Shown here piece after piece: positions 18,647-27,729 of a stretch of 64,000 nt of DNA. The stretch's first letter is position 1, and each line of letters starts with the position of its first letter. The translations under genes and the position numbers were made by a program. This DNA comes from Alloyangia pacifica (GTDB lineage: Bacteria > Pseudomonadota > Alphaproteobacteria > Rhodobacterales > Rhodobacteraceae). Where the stretch lies: assembly GCF_900116195.1 (NCBI RefSeq), contig NZ_FOZW01000002.1:186001-250000 (forward strand), given 5' to 3'. The notes below the pieces were generated by a model. The model ran no database searches and had not been told where the DNA came from. It saw only the letters and a program-made list of their open reading frames with translations.

Positions 18647-19897
18647 ATGCATTTCTCCGGCCTGCGGGTCATCAAGGAAGCCCTCACCGGCCACAAGGGC
18701 TGGAAACCGCTCTGGCGCGATCCCGAGCCCAAGCCGGCCTATGATTTCGTCATCGTGGGCGGCGGCGGGCACGGGCTCGCCACCGCTTTCTATCTCGCGA
18801 AGACCTTCGGTCAGGCGAAGGTGGCGGTGCTGGAGAAGGGCTGGCTCGGCTCGGGCAACATCGGGCGCAACACCACGATCATCCGCTCGAACTACCTGCT
18901 GCCTGGCAACGAGCCGTTCTACGAGTTCTCTATGAAGCTCTGGGAGACGCTCGAGCAGGAGACCAACTTTAACTCGATGGTCAGCCAGCGCGGGATCATC
19001 AATCTCTACCACTCCGACGCGCAGCGCGATGCCTACCGGCGGCGCGGCAACGCCATGCTGCTGGCCGGCGCGGATGCGCAGCTGCTGGGGCCCGAGGACC
19101 TGCGCGCGCGGCTGCCCTATCTCAACTTCGACAACGCCCGTTTCCCGATCAAGGGTGGCCTCCTGCAGGCCCGCGCCGGCACCGCCCGGCATGACGGCGT
19201 CGCCTGGGGCTACGCGCGCGGCGCCGACATGCGCGGCGTCGACATCATCCAGAACTGCGAAGTCACCGGTATCCGCATCGAGGGCGGCGCGGTGAAGGGG
19301 GTCGAGACCACGCGCGGCTACATCGGTGCGGGCAAGGTCGGCGTGGCGGTCGCGGGCTCGTCCAGCCGGGTCATGCAGATGGCCGGGATGCGCCTGCCGA
19401 TCGAGAGCCACGTGCTGCAGGCCTTCGTCTCGGAGGGTCTGAAGCCGCTCATCGACACGGTGATCACCTTCGGCGCCGGGCATTTCTACATCAGCCAGTC
19501 CGACAAGGGCGGGCTGGTCTTCGGCGGCGACATCGACGGCTACAATTCATACGCGCAGCGCGGCAACCTGCCGGTGGTCGAGGACGTGGCCGAGGGCGGT
19601 ATGGCCCTCATGCCGATGATCGGTCGGGCGCGGCTGCTGCGCAGCTGGGGCGGCATCATGGACATGTCGATGGACGGCTCGCCGATCATCGACGCGACGC
19701 CGGTGGATGGGCTCTACCTCAATGCCGGCTGGTGCTACGGCGGGTTCAAGGCGACGCCGGCCTCGGGCTACGCCTTCGCGCATCTGCTGGCGACCGGTCG
19801 CTCGCACGAGACCGCGACCGCCTACCGGCTCGACCGCTTCGCGCGCGGGCATCTCATCGACGAAAAGGGCGCCGGCGCCCAGCCGAACCTGCATTGA
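18647..19897 (+). CDS. mgdA: N-methylglutamate dehydrogenase subunit A (sarcosine oxidase beta-like)
   Basis: A 416-residue FAD-dependent oxidoreductase of the SoxB/DAO family. The ADP-binding motif FVIVGGGGHGLATAFYLAK lies near residue 30, followed by GSGNIGRNTTIIRSNYL, where soxB-type proteins attach or bind flavin, and a C-terminal GWCYGGFKATPASG. It demethylates N-methylglutamate together with MgdBCD, passing the methyl group to tetrahydrofolate as methylene-THF or releasing formaldehyde. ATG 18647 starts 29 bases after gmaS. Sarcosine oxidase beta is the alternative name; the mgs/gmaS context and changes in the small subunit favour MgdA. Confidence 0.85.
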   Translation: MHFSGLRVIKEALTGHKGWKPLWRDPEPKPAYDFVIVGGGGHGLATAFYLAKTFGQAKVAVLEKGWLGSGNIGRNTTIIRSNYLLPGNEPFYEFSMKLWETLEQETNFNSMVSQRGIINLYHSDAQRDAYRRRGNAMLLAGADAQLLGPEDLRARLPYLNFDNARFPIKGGLLQARAGTARHDGVAWGYARGADMRGVDIIQNCEVTGIRIEGGAVKGVETTRGYIGAGKVGVAVAGSSSRVMQMAGMRLPIESHVLQAFVSEGLKPLIDTVITFGAGHFYISQSDKGGLVFGGDIDGYNSYAQRGNLPVVEDVAEGGMALMPMIGRARLLRSWGGIMDMSMDGSPIIDATPVDGLYLNAGWCYGGFKATPASGYAFAHLLATGRSHETATAYRLDRFARGHLIDEKGAGAQPNLH

Positions 19898-19906
19898 GGT
19901 GACACG

Positions 19907-20197
19907 ATGCTGATCCCGCACCCGCTCCTCGGCCTGCGCGACGCGCAGGAGTTCACCTACCTCGGCGACGCCGCGCTGCTCGATCGCCCCTCGCCCGAGG
20001 GCGAGGGCGCCGAGGCGGCCTTCTGCGACTACGTCTTCCTGCGCGGCAACCCGGCGGGCGTGCACCGCGAGCTGTGGTTCCACGAGCAGGGCGACCGCTC
20101 GTGGCTGGTCGTGACCCGCAACACGCTGACCCATGAGATCCTCGGGGCCGAACTGGCTTCGAAGGTGGCAAAGGCCCTGAAGGGAGCCGCCGAATGA
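19907..20197 (+). CDS. mgdB: N-methylglutamate dehydrogenase subunit B (sarcosine oxidase delta-like)
   Basis: A 96-residue small subunit resembling SoxD. The layout IPHPLLGLRDAQEFTYLGDA, YVFLRGNPAGVHRELWFHE and VVTRNTLTHEI mirrors SoxD. In SoxD a zinc site is formed by Cys residues in CPxCG and by a later His and Cys; here the first motif reads HPLLG and the later Cys position is Asp, so the zinc site appears lost. The start lies 9 bases after mgdA, and the stop overlaps mgdC by 4 bases (ATGA). It should be a structural subunit of the dehydrogenase. Confidence 0.83.
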   Translation: MLIPHPLLGLRDAQEFTYLGDAALLDRPSPEGEGAEAAFCDYVFLRGNPAGVHRELWFHEQGDRSWLVVTRNTLTHEILGAELASKVAKALKGAAE

Positions 20198-23139
20198 CCC
20201 GTATCCCCGGCGGCCTGATCGACCGCAGCCAGACGCTCACCTTCAGCTTCAACGGCAAGCGCTACACCGGCCATCCCGGCGATACGCTGGCCTCGGCGCT
20301 GCTGGCAAACGGCGTGCACCTGATGGGCCGCTCGTTCAAGTACCACCGCCCGCGCGGGCCGGTCTCGGCCGGCAGCGAAGACCCCAACGCCCTCGTCACC
20401 CTGCGTAGCGGCGCCCGCGCCGAGCCGAACACCCGGGCCACCGTGGCAGAGCTCTACGACGGGCTCACCGCGCGCAGCCAGAACCACGTCGGCCCACTCG
20501 GCTTCGACGCCATGGCGGTGAACGACCTGCTCTCGCCGGTCTTCGCGGCGGGCTTCTACTACAAGACTTTCATGTGGCCGCGGGCCTTCTGGGAAAAGCT
20601 CTACGAGCCGATGATCCGCCGCGCGGCGGGTCTCGGCGCCCTGTCGGGCGAGGCCGACCCCGACTCCTACGACCGGGGCTACCTGCACTGCGACCTCTTG
20701 GTCATCGGCGCGGGCGCGGCGGGGCTGTCGGCGGCGCTGACCGCCGCCCGCGCCGGCGCGCAGGTGGTGCTGGCCGACGAGGACTTCCGCCTCGGCGGTC
20801 GGTTGCTGGCCGAGAGCGATCCGCTGGACGGCGGACCCGCAAGCGATTGGGTGGCCGAGGTCGAGGCCGAACTGCGCGCGCTGCCGAACGTGCGCATTCT
20901 GACGCGGACCACCGTCTTCGGCACCTATGATCACGGCATCTTTGGCGCGGTCGAGCGGGTCGCCGACCATCTTCCGGTGCCCGGTACAAGCGTGCGCCAG
21001 ACGCTCTGGAGGATCACCGCGAAACGCAGCGTGCTGGCGGCGGGCGCGACCGAGCGGCATATCCCCTTCGCCAGCAACGACCGTCCGGGGATCATGATGG
21101 CGGGCGCCCTGCGCGCTTATGCCAACCGCTGGGCGACATTGCCGGTGGCAGGGCCGCAGGACCGCATCGCGGTCTTCACCAACAACGACGATGGCCACCG
21201 CACCGCGCTGGATCTGCTGGCAAAGGGTGCCAATCTCCTCGGCGTGATCGATCCGCGTGCGGATGCGCCGCGCTTCGGCGACTACCAGCTCTTTGCCGGA
21301 GCGCAGGTCACCGGCACACATGGGCGGCTGGGATTGAGTTCGATCGAGATCACCCGTGACGGCCGCGCCGACTGGCTCGAATGCCATGCGCTTGGCGTCT
21401 CGGGCGGCTGGAACCCCAACGTGCATCTGGCCTCGCACCACCGCGGACGCCCGGTCTGGAACGAGGAGCTACAGGCCTTCGTGCCGGGCGAGGGCGGGCC
21501 GCAGGGCCTCATCCCCGCCGGTGCCTGCGCCGGGCGCGGCTCGACCTCTGCCGCGCTCGGGGATGGCGCGCGGGCGGCGCAGGCGGCCCTGTCGGAGCTT
21601 GGGATCAGCGCGGCGCTCCCCCGCCTGCCCGAGGCCGAAGACAGGCCCCTGCGCCAAACCGCCTTTTGGCATGTGCCGGGCAAGGCGCGCGCCTGGGTGG
21701 ACTTCCAGAACGACGTGACCGTCAAGGATATCGCGCTGGCCCACAAGGAGAACATGCGCCCGGTCGAGCACCTGAAACGCTGGACCACGCTCGGCATGGC
21801 CACGGATCAGGGCAAGACCGCCAATGTCACCGCGCTCGCCGTGATGGCCGAACTCACCGGCAAGGCGATCCCCGAAACCGGCACCACCATCTTCCGCCCG
21901 CCCTATACCGGCGTCTCGCTCTCGGTGCTCGGCGGCGGCGACACGGGCAAGGACTTCCGCCCGACGCGCCTCACCCCGACGCATCACTGGGCCGAGGCGC
22001 AGGGCGCGGCCTTCGTCGAGGTCGGGCCGTGGCTGCGGGCGCAGTATTTCCCGCGCCCCGGCGAGACCCATTGGCGCGAAAGCGTAGACCGCGAGGCGAA
22101 GGCCGTGCGCAGCGCCGTCGGTCTCTGCGACGTGACCACGCTGGGCAAGATCGACGTGCAGGGCCGCGATGCCGGGGAATTCCTCAACCGCGTCTATTCC
22201 AACATGATGGGCACGCTGAAGGTCGGCCGCGTCCGCTACGGGCTCATGCTGCGCGAGGACGGGCATCTCTACGACGACGGCACCTGCGCACGGATGGCCG
22301 AAGATCACTACGTGGTCACCACTACCACCGGCAACGCCGGGCTGGTCTACCGCAACATGGAATTCGCCCGGCAGTGCCTCTGGCCGGAGCTCGACGTGCA
22401 GATCATCTCGACCACCGATGCCTGGGCGCAGATCGCCGTGGCGGGGCCGCGCTCGCGCGAGCTGCTGTCGCGGATCGTGGACGGGTTCGACCTGTCGAAC
22501 GAGGCCTTCCCCTTCATGGCCTGCGCCTCTCTCTCTGTCTGCGGAGGCTTGCGCGCGCGGCTTTTCCGCATCTCCTTCTCGGGGGAATTGGCCTATGAGG
22601 TCGCCGTGCCCGCTCGCTACGGCCATGCGCTGATGCAGCGGCTTATGGCGCAGGGCGCGGATCTCGGCGTCACGCCCTACGGCACCGAGGCGCTCGGTGT
22701 GCTGCGCATTGAAAAGGGCCACGCGGCGGGGGCCGAGCTGAACGGCCAGACCACGGCGGCGATGATCGGGCTTGGCATGATGGTGTCGGGCAAGAAGGAC
22801 TCGATCGGTGCGGTCATGTCGCGCCGCGAGGGGCTGGCGGAGGACAGCCGCCGCCTTGTAGGTCTGCAGCCGGTGGACCCCGAGGCGAAGGTGGTACCCG
22901 GCTCGCATCTCTTCGCCGACGGAACTGCGCAGGACATGGCGCATGACCAGGGTTGGATCACCTCGGCCTGTTTCTCGCCGCATGTCGGCAGCTCCATCGG
23001 CCTTGGGTTTCTCGAGGATGGCGCGGCGCGCATGGGTGAGGTGATCCTCGCCGCCAATCCGCTGGAGGGCAGCTGCGCCGCACTGCGCGTGGTCCCGCCG
23101 CATTTCGTCGACCCAGAAGGAGAGCGTCTGCGTGGCTGA
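20194..23139 (+). CDS. mgdC: N-methylglutamate dehydrogenase subunit C (sarcosine oxidase alpha-like)
   Basis: A 981-residue SoxA-like subunit. In order it has an N-terminal ferredoxin-like region (residues about 12-100, without a cysteine cluster), an NAD/FAD-binding Rossmann region with GAGAAG at residues 172-177, a central region including ATERHIPFASNDRPGIM, and a C-terminal GcvT-like folate-binding half from about residue 590 (ETHWRESVDREAKAV, FSGELAYEVAVPARYGHALM, GTEALGVLRIEKGH). The folate domain links demethylation to THF, and hence to folD and fhs in this window. It overlaps mgdB by 4 bases and mgdD by 8. Confidence 0.87.
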   Translation: MTRIPGGLIDRSQTLTFSFNGKRYTGHPGDTLASALLANGVHLMGRSFKYHRPRGPVSAGSEDPNALVTLRSGARAEPNTRATVAELYDGLTARSQNHVGPLGFDAMAVNDLLSPVFAAGFYYKTFMWPRAFWEKLYEPMIRRAAGLGALSGEADPDSYDRGYLHCDLLVIGAGAAGLSAALTAARAGAQVVLADEDFRLGGRLLAESDPLDGGPASDWVAEVEAELRALPNVRILTRTTVFGTYDHGIFGAVERVADHLPVPGTSVRQTLWRITAKRSVLAAGATERHIPFASNDRPGIMMAGALRAYANRWATLPVAGPQDRIAVFTNNDDGHRTALDLLAKGANLLGVIDPRADAPRFGDYQLFAGAQVTGTHGRLGLSSIEITRDGRADWLECHALGVSGGWNPNVHLASHHRGRPVWNEELQAFVPGEGGPQGLIPAGACAGRGSTSAALGDGARAAQAALSELGISAALPRLPEAEDRPLRQTAFWHVPGKARAWVDFQNDVTVKDIALAHKENMRPVEHLKRWTTLGMATDQGKTANVTALAVMAELTGKAIPETGTTIFRPPYTGVSLSVLGGGDTGKDFRPTRLTPTHHWAEAQGAAFVEVGPWLRAQYFPRPGETHWRESVDREAKAVRSAVGLCDVTTLGKIDVQGRDAGEFLNRVYSNMMGTLKVGRVRYGLMLREDGHLYDDGTCARMAEDHYVVTTTTGNAGLVYRNMEFARQCLWPELDVQIISTTDAWAQIAVAGPRSRELLSRIVDGFDLSNEAFPFMACASLSVCGGLRARLFRISFSGELAYEVAVPARYGHALMQRLMAQGADLGVTPYGTEALGVLRIEKGHAAGAELNGQTTAAMIGLGMMVSGKKDSIGAVMSRREGLAEDSRRLVGLQPVDPEAKVVPGSHLFADGTAQDMAHDQGWITSACFSPHVGSSIGLGFLEDGAARMGEVILAANPLEGSCAALRVVPPHFVDPEGERLRG

Positions 23140-23689
23140 CCTCCGTCCCCTCACGGCGCTCGGCGCCGACACCGCGCGCAGCGCCCGCTTCGGCGCGCTC
23201 ACCCTGACCGAACGGCCCGATATCGCGCTGGCCTCGCTGGCGCTGCGCGCCGGCGCTGCCGAGCCCGCGCCCTTCGGCCTGACGCTGCCCGGACCCGGCG
23301 GGCTATCGGGCTCGCAGGATCACGCGGCTTTCTGGACCGGTGCGGGGCAATGGATGGTTCTGGCCGAAGGGCGTGCCGAGACCGACTTCGCCGCCGAGCT
23401 GCGCGCCGTGGCACCCGGATGCTCGGTGACCGAGCAGACCGACGGCTGGGCCGGGGTCGACATCACCGCGCCCGGCGCGGATCCGCTGGAACGGCTCACC
23501 GAGCGACTGGTCAACCTGCCGCCCGAGGCGCTCGCCCCGGGCCGCGCCACCCGCACGGTGCTGCATCACATGCCGGTGCTCGCGCTGAGGCATTCGGATA
23601 CGCGGCTCACGCTGTTCGCCATGCGGTCCGCCGCGGCCAGCCTGTGGCACGCGCTGGAGACCTCCGCGCAGCGTCAGGCGGTGAGCTGA
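23132..23689 (+). CDS. mgdD: N-methylglutamate dehydrogenase subunit D (sarcosine oxidase gamma-like)
   Basis: A 185-residue SoxG-like subunit with a GcvT-related fold; conserved-looking stretches are WTGAGQWMVLAEG, QTDGWAGVDITAPGADPLERL and RTVLHHMPVLALR. It starts at GTG 23132, inside the end of mgdC, with AGAAGGAGAG upstream; this GTG gives the family-like N-terminus MADLRPL. It closes the eight-gene mgsABC-gmaS-mgdABCD run, followed by two hairpins. Confidence 0.82.
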   Translation: MADLRPLTALGADTARSARFGALTLTERPDIALASLALRAGAAEPAPFGLTLPGPGGLSGSQDHAAFWTGAGQWMVLAEGRAETDFAAELRAVAPGCSVTEQTDGWAGVDITAPGADPLERLTERLVNLPPEALAPGRATRTVLHHMPVLALRHSDTRLTLFAMRSAAASLWHALETSAQRQAVS

Positions 23690-23733
23690 GCTGCCGCCTG
23701 TTCCCGGGGGCCTCCCGGAGCGGTCGAGGTGAC

Positions 23734-23749
23734 GGGGGCACAGGCCCCC
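23734..23749. repeat. GGGGGC-ACAG-GCCCCC hairpin
   Basis: A 6-bp G-run/C-run stem with a 4-base loop, 45 bases after mgdD. It resembles the element at 8947-8961. Confidence 0.45.
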
Positions 23750-23770
23750 TCTGCAAGGCGCGAAACGCAA

Positions 23771-23798
23771 ACCGGCCGCCCCCTTGGGGGCGGCCGGT
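23771..23798. terminator. Strong bidirectional hairpin between mgdD and ilvD
   Basis: A 28-base perfect inverted repeat (arms ACCGGCCGCCCCC and GGGGGCGGCCGGT around TT) fills the gap between the convergent mgdD and ilvD genes. Its near-perfect symmetry suits termination in both directions, though no long T-run follows; plus-strand ATTTCC comes after. Confidence 0.65.
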
Positions 23799-23823
23799 GC
23801 ATTTCCTGCAGAGCGGGTGGCGC

Positions 23824-25653
23824 TCAGATCTGGCGCACGGCACCCTTGGCGGCCGAGGTGGTCAGCGCCGCATAGGCCTTCAGTGCCTTCGACACCTTGC
23901 GCTTGCGCTGCTCATCCGGCTGCCAGCCTTTCTCCTCGCGCGCGGCGCGACGCTCGGCGATCACCGCGTCATCCACCGCGAGGTTGATCTTGCGGTTGGG
24001 GATGTCGATCTCGATGAGATCGCCCTCTTCCACGAGGCCGATGGTGCCGCCCTCGGCCGCCTCGGGCGAGACGTGGCCGATCGACAGGCCCGAGGAGCCG
24101 CCCGAGAAGCGCCCGTCGGTGACCAGCGCGCAGTCTTTCCCGAGGCCCTTCGATTTCAGGTAGGAGGTCGGGTAGAGCATTTCCTGCATGCCCGGACCGC
24201 CGCGCGGGCCTTCATAGCGGATCAGCACCACATCGCCCTTGTGCACCTTGCCGGTGAGGATCGCGCTCACCGCGGTGTCCTGCGATTCAAAGATGCGCGC
24301 CGGGCCGGTGAATTTCAGGATCGACTCGTCCACGCCCGCGGTCTTCACGATGCAGCCGTCCTCGGCGAGGTTGCCGTAGAGCACGGCAAGGCCGCCGTCC
24401 TTCGAGAAGGCATGCTCGGCGTCGCGGATCACCCCGGTCTGGCGGTCGAGGTCCAGCGTGTCGTAGCGCATTGACTGCGAGAAGGCAGTGGTCGAACGCA
24501 CGCCGCCCGGCGCGGCGCGGAAGAAGTCGTGCACCGATTCCGAGTTGGTGCGGGTCACGTCCCAGCGGTCGAGCGCATGGGCCATGGTCTCGGCGTGCAC
24601 CGTGTGCACCGAAGTGTCGAGCAGCCCGGCGCGGTCGAGCTGGCCGAGGATCGACATGATGCCGCCGGCGCGGTGCACGTCTTCCATGTGCACGTCATCC
24701 TTGGCGGGCGCGACCTTGCACAGCACCGGCACATTGCGCGAAAGCCGGTCGATGTCGGCCATCTCGAAGGGCACTTCGCCCTCGTTCGCGGCGGCCAGAA
24801 GGTGCAGCACGGTATTGGTCGAGCCGCCCATGGCGATGTCCAGCGTCATGGCGTTCTCGAAGGCCTTCACCGTGGCGATCGAGCGCGGCAGCACCGAGGC
24901 ATCGTCCTGCTCGTAGTAGCGCTTGGCCAGATCGACGATCAGGTGGCCGGCCTCGACGAAGAGGCGCTGGCGGTCCGAGTGGGTGGCCAGCGTCGAGCCG
25001 TTGCCGGGCAGCGAAAGACCGAGCGCCTCGGTCAGGCAGTTCATCGAGTTGGCGGTGAACATGCCCGAGCAGGAGCCGCAGGTCGGGCAGGCCGCTTCCT
25101 CGATCGCCTGCACCTGCGCGTCGGTGTATTTGTCATCGGCGGCGGCGACCATGGCGTCGACAAGGTCCAGCGCCTTCTCGGTGCCTTCCCAGTTGACCTT
25201 GCCCGCTTCCATCGGGCCGCCCGAGACGAAGACCACGGGGATGTTGAGGCGCATGGCGGCCATCAGCATGCCGGGGGTGATCTTGTCGCAGTTGGAGATG
25301 CAGACCATCGCGTCGGCGCAATGCGCGTTGACCATGTATTCGACCGAGTCGGCGATGATCTCGCGCGAGGGCAGCGAGTAGAGCATACCGTCGTGGCCCA
25401 TGGCGATGCCGTCATCCACCGCGATGGTGTTGAACTCCTTGGCGACGCCGCCGGCCTTTTCGACCTCGCGGGCGACCATCTGGCCCAGATCCTTCAGGTG
25501 CACGTGGCCGGGCACGAACTGGGTGAAGGAGTTCACGATCGCGATGATCGGCTTGTTCCAGTCGCCATCCGTCATGCCTGTGGCGCGCCACAGGCCGCGG
25601 GCGCCGGCCATGTTGCGGCCGTGGGTGGTGGTGCGGGAGCGATAGGCAGGCAT
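23824..25653 (-). CDS. ilvD: Dihydroxy-acid dehydratase
   Basis: Fourth step of valine/isoleucine synthesis, dehydrating 2,3-dihydroxy-3-methyl acids to 2-oxo acids with an iron-sulfur cluster. The 609 residues match the long E. coli-type enzyme. The N-terminus [18 protein letters not shown], the cluster-ligand regions [12 protein letters not shown] and [11 protein letters not shown], and the C-terminal [20 protein letters not shown] are characteristic. ATG 25653 gives the canonical start. It is convergent with the mgd genes and preceded by a 374-base region lacking a clear gene. Confidence 0.96.
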   Translation of the reverse strand: MPAYRSRTTTHGRNMAGARGLWRATGMTDGDWNKPIIAIVNSFTQFVPGHVHLKDLGQMVAREVEKAGGVAKEFNTIAVDDGIAMGHDGMLYSLPSREIIADSVEYMVNAHCADAMVCISNCDKITPGMLMAAMRLNIPVVFVSGGPMEAGKVNWEGTEKALDLVDAMVAAADDKYTDAQVQAIEEAACPTCGSCSGMFTANSMNCLTEALGLSLPGNGSTLATHSDRQRLFVEAGHLIVDLAKRYYEQDDASVLPRSIATVKAFENAMTLDIAMGGSTNTVLHLLAAANEGEVPFEMADIDRLSRNVPVLCKVAPAKDDVHMEDVHRAGGIMSILGQLDRAGLLDTSVHTVHAETMAHALDRWDVTRTNSESVHDFFRAAPGGVRSTTAFSQSMRYDTLDLDRQTGVIRDAEHAFSKDGGLAVLYGNLAEDGCIVKTAGVDESILKFTGPARIFESQDTAVSAILTGKVHKGDVVLIRYEGPRGGPGMQEMLYPTSYLKSKGLGKDCALVTDGRFSGGSSGLSIGHVSPEAAEGGTIGLVEEGDLIEIDIPNRKINLAVDDAVIAERRAAREEKGWQPDEQRKRKVSKALKAYAALTTSAAKGAVRQI

Positions 25654-26027
25654 GGGGCATCCCCTCGGAGTTTTGGATTACCGGGGGTGTTTAGCGCCCA
25701 TAGGGGGCAGCGGCAAGGGCAAGGGGACGCTGCAGCGCGGCGTTGCGCAAGAAGGTTGCGTGACTTGATTGCCGGGCTTCCCGAAAGTTCCTCCATGCAA
25801 GGTGGAGGATGTAATTTTTCGCGTGTCGTCGGTTGTTTGCGCGTGTTCTCCTGAAACACCGCAGAAGGCCGCCGGGCAAGCGCCCGCCCGCCTCGGCGGG
25901 CGGGCGCTTCTTTGCCTGGAGCACGGAGTTCGAGACCCGTGCGGGTTTGGCTTTCAGAAAGCGCGTTCCACAATCGTCGCAGCGCCCCGCCACGGGCGGG
26001 CGCTCGCCCGGCGCGCGTCGGGGTGTC
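25654..26027. other. Gene-free region upstream of ilvD with a plus-strand terminator
   Basis: No convincing protein gene is present. The region should hold the ilvD promoter. On the plus strand there is a small hairpin (CCTCCA/TGGAGG, 25792-25810) and, 70 bases later, a strong intrinsic-type terminator (25880-25913). Together these could bound a short RNA transcribed rightward from near 25740, away from ilvD. A 19-codon frame starting at 25796 inside this stretch is too short to judge. A second hairpin (GCACGG/CCGTGC, 25921-25942) follows. Confidence 0.4.
25880..25913 (+). terminator. Strong GC hairpin with T-rich tail
   Basis: A 13-bp perfect stem (GCGCCCGCCCGCC / GGCGGGCGGGCGC) with a 2-base centre is followed on the plus strand by TTCTTT. 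Orientation fits a rightward transcript, although it lies between two leftward genes, so it may also serve rimK read-through. Confidence 0.6.
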
Positions 26028-27425
26028 TCACCCCGCGCTGCGCCTGCTCCGGCCCTTCGGGCGCGGCGGCTTCGGCGCCACCTTGGTCTCGATGTGCTCG
26101 ATGATCAGGCCCGAGATGTCCTTGCCCGAGACCTTCTCGATGCCCTCGAGGCCCGGCGAGCTGTTCACTTCCAGCACTTTCGGCCCGTCCGAGCCGCGCA
26201 GCAGGTCGACCCCCGCCACGTCGAGTTTCATCGCCCGCGCGGCCTTGATCGCCACCTCGCGCTCGGTCTTGCTGATGCGCACCGGCTCGGCGGTGCCGCC
26301 CTGGTGCAGGTTCGAGCGGAAGTCGTCGGGCTTGCCTCGGCGGCGCATGGTGGCCACCACCTTGCCGCCCACCACGAGGCAGCGGATGTCCTCGCCCGCG
26401 GCCTCCTTGACGAAGCTCTGCACGAGGAAGTCGGCCTTCAGCCCCTGGAAGGCAGAGATCACGCTCTCGGCGGCCTTGGGGGTCTCGGCCAGCACCACGC
26501 CCTTGCCCTGGCTGCTCTCCAGCAGCTTCAGCACCAGAGGTGCGCCGCCCACGAGGTCCACGAGGTTGCCCGAATCCTTCGGGCTGCGGGCGAAGGCCGT
26601 GGTCGGCATGCCGATGCGGTGACGCGCCAGCACCTGGTGCGCGTGCAGCTTGTCACGCGAGACGGTGATACCCTCGGAGCCGGCGAGGCAATAGGTGCCC
26701 ATGCTCTCGAACTGGCGCACCACGGCGGTGCCGTAGCTGGTGATCGAGGCACCGATGCGCGGGATCACCGCGTCGTAGTGGGGCAGGCGGCGACCGTCGT
26801 AATGCACTTCGCCGCCGACAGCGCGGATGTTCATGTAGCAGCGCGAGGTGTCGATCACCTCCATCGTGTGGCCGCGGTGCTCGGCGGCCTCGATCAGCTT
26901 GCGCGTCGAGTAATTGTGCGGCTCGCGGGTCAGCACCGCGAGGCGCAGGGCGCGGCGGTGCTGCTTGTGGCGCGGGATGCCGCGGTAGGCGTCATAGTCG
27001 AGCTCGGGCTGCTGCAGGCGCTGGCTGGGCGAGACAACCATGTCATCGAGCAGCGCGCTGCGGCCGAGCAACATGCGGTAGGCCATGCTGCCGCGATCGG
27101 TGAGGGTGATCTCGAGCGGCCAGCGGCGGTCGCCCATCACGACCTCGGTCTCGATGACGAAACGCAGTTCGGTCTCGCCGTTCGAGGAGGTCACCTCGCG
27201 CCGGTCCTTGAGCGGCGCGGAACAGATCACCTCGAGCCCGGGCTCGGCGGGATCGGGGTGGATGGCAAAGCGCACCATCGGCTTGTCGGAGGGGCCGAAT
27301 TGCTCGATGGCGAAGGCGTGCAGCGCCGAGGTCCGCGCGCCGGTGTCCACCTTGGCGCGGATCGCGGGCAGGCCGAGGCCGGGCAGGGCAAGCCATTCTT
27401 CCCATCCAAGCGTGAACTGCGTCAT
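26028..27425 (-). CDS. rimK: RimB-RimK fusion: aspartyl protease-like domain plus ATP-grasp glutamate ligase
   Basis: A 465-residue fusion. The N-terminal ~140 residues form a retropepsin-like RimB/DUF785 domain with the active-site motif [10 protein letters not shown] (residues 26-35). From about residue 155 comes a RimK-type ATP-grasp ligase ([68 protein letters not shown]). RimK adds glutamate residues to the C-terminus of ribosomal protein S6, and RimB-type proteins trim them; combining both gives one polypeptide with opposing activities. Start ATG 27425 has AAGGAGGTAG upstream. Substrate S6 is inferred from family, not shown. Confidence 0.85.
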   Translation of the reverse strand: MTQFTLGWEEWLALPGLGLPAIRAKVDTGARTSALHAFAIEQFGPSDKPMVRFAIHPDPAEPGLEVICSAPLKDRREVTSSNGETELRFVIETEVVMGDRRWPLEITLTDRGSMAYRMLLGRSALLDDMVVSPSQRLQQPELDYDAYRGIPRHKQHRRALRLAVLTREPHNYSTRKLIEAAEHRGHTMEVIDTSRCYMNIRAVGGEVHYDGRRLPHYDAVIPRIGASITSYGTAVVRQFESMGTYCLAGSEGITVSRDKLHAHQVLARHRIGMPTTAFARSPKDSGNLVDLVGGAPLVLKLLESSQGKGVVLAETPKAAESVISAFQGLKADFLVQSFVKEAAGEDIRCLVVGGKVVATMRRRGKPDDFRSNLHQGGTAEPVRISKTEREVAIKAARAMKLDVAGVDLLRGSDGPKVLEVNSSPGLEGIEKVSGKDISGLIIEHIETKVAPKPPRPKGRSRRSAG

Positions 27426-27729
27426 GTCTACCTCCTTCGCGGGCCGGGGTCGGATTGACGGCCTCTATCCGCGCAATGTGACAGGCGCAATACGGCACGC
27501 AGCGCTCCCGCAAGGGAACGCTCATCTCGACGGGGGTTGACCTAGGCGCGATGCGGCGCAGGGCAATGTTGGCCGAGCGCGGATTGGCTCCGCGCCGTGG
27601 GGCGGGGTGCGGCGACGCACTGTCCCTGTGGGGACTGCGCCGGTCCGCCGGGCGCGAGGGTACGCTCGGCGGTTTCGCCTTGGCGGCATGGATGGCGCGC
27701 CTGTCCCCGCGGGGACAGACACATGTGCC
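27426..27729. other. Intergenic region with several GC hairpins
   Basis: No gene is supported. It contains the rimK leader, a hairpin at 27577-27595 (GCGCGGA/TCCGCGC), a CTGTCCCTGTGGGGAC stretch near 27620, and a perfect 18-base palindrome CTGTCCCCGCGGGGACAG at 27701-27718. The last lies 11 bases beyond the mcl1 stop on the minus strand and is a candidate mcl1 terminator without a T-run; the near-copy 80 bases away suggests duplication of this unit. Confidence 0.45.

Noticed and set aside
18647-23689. Naming the four-gene set sarcosine oxidase (soxBDAG)
   Set aside because: The contiguous mgsABC and gmaS genes and the altered small subunit favour N-methylglutamate dehydrogenase. Sarcosine oxidase remains possible and is noted as the alternative.
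25921-25942. A tRNA T-arm-like stem with TTCGAGA
   Set aside because: No acceptor, D or anticodon arms surround it; it is an isolated hairpin.
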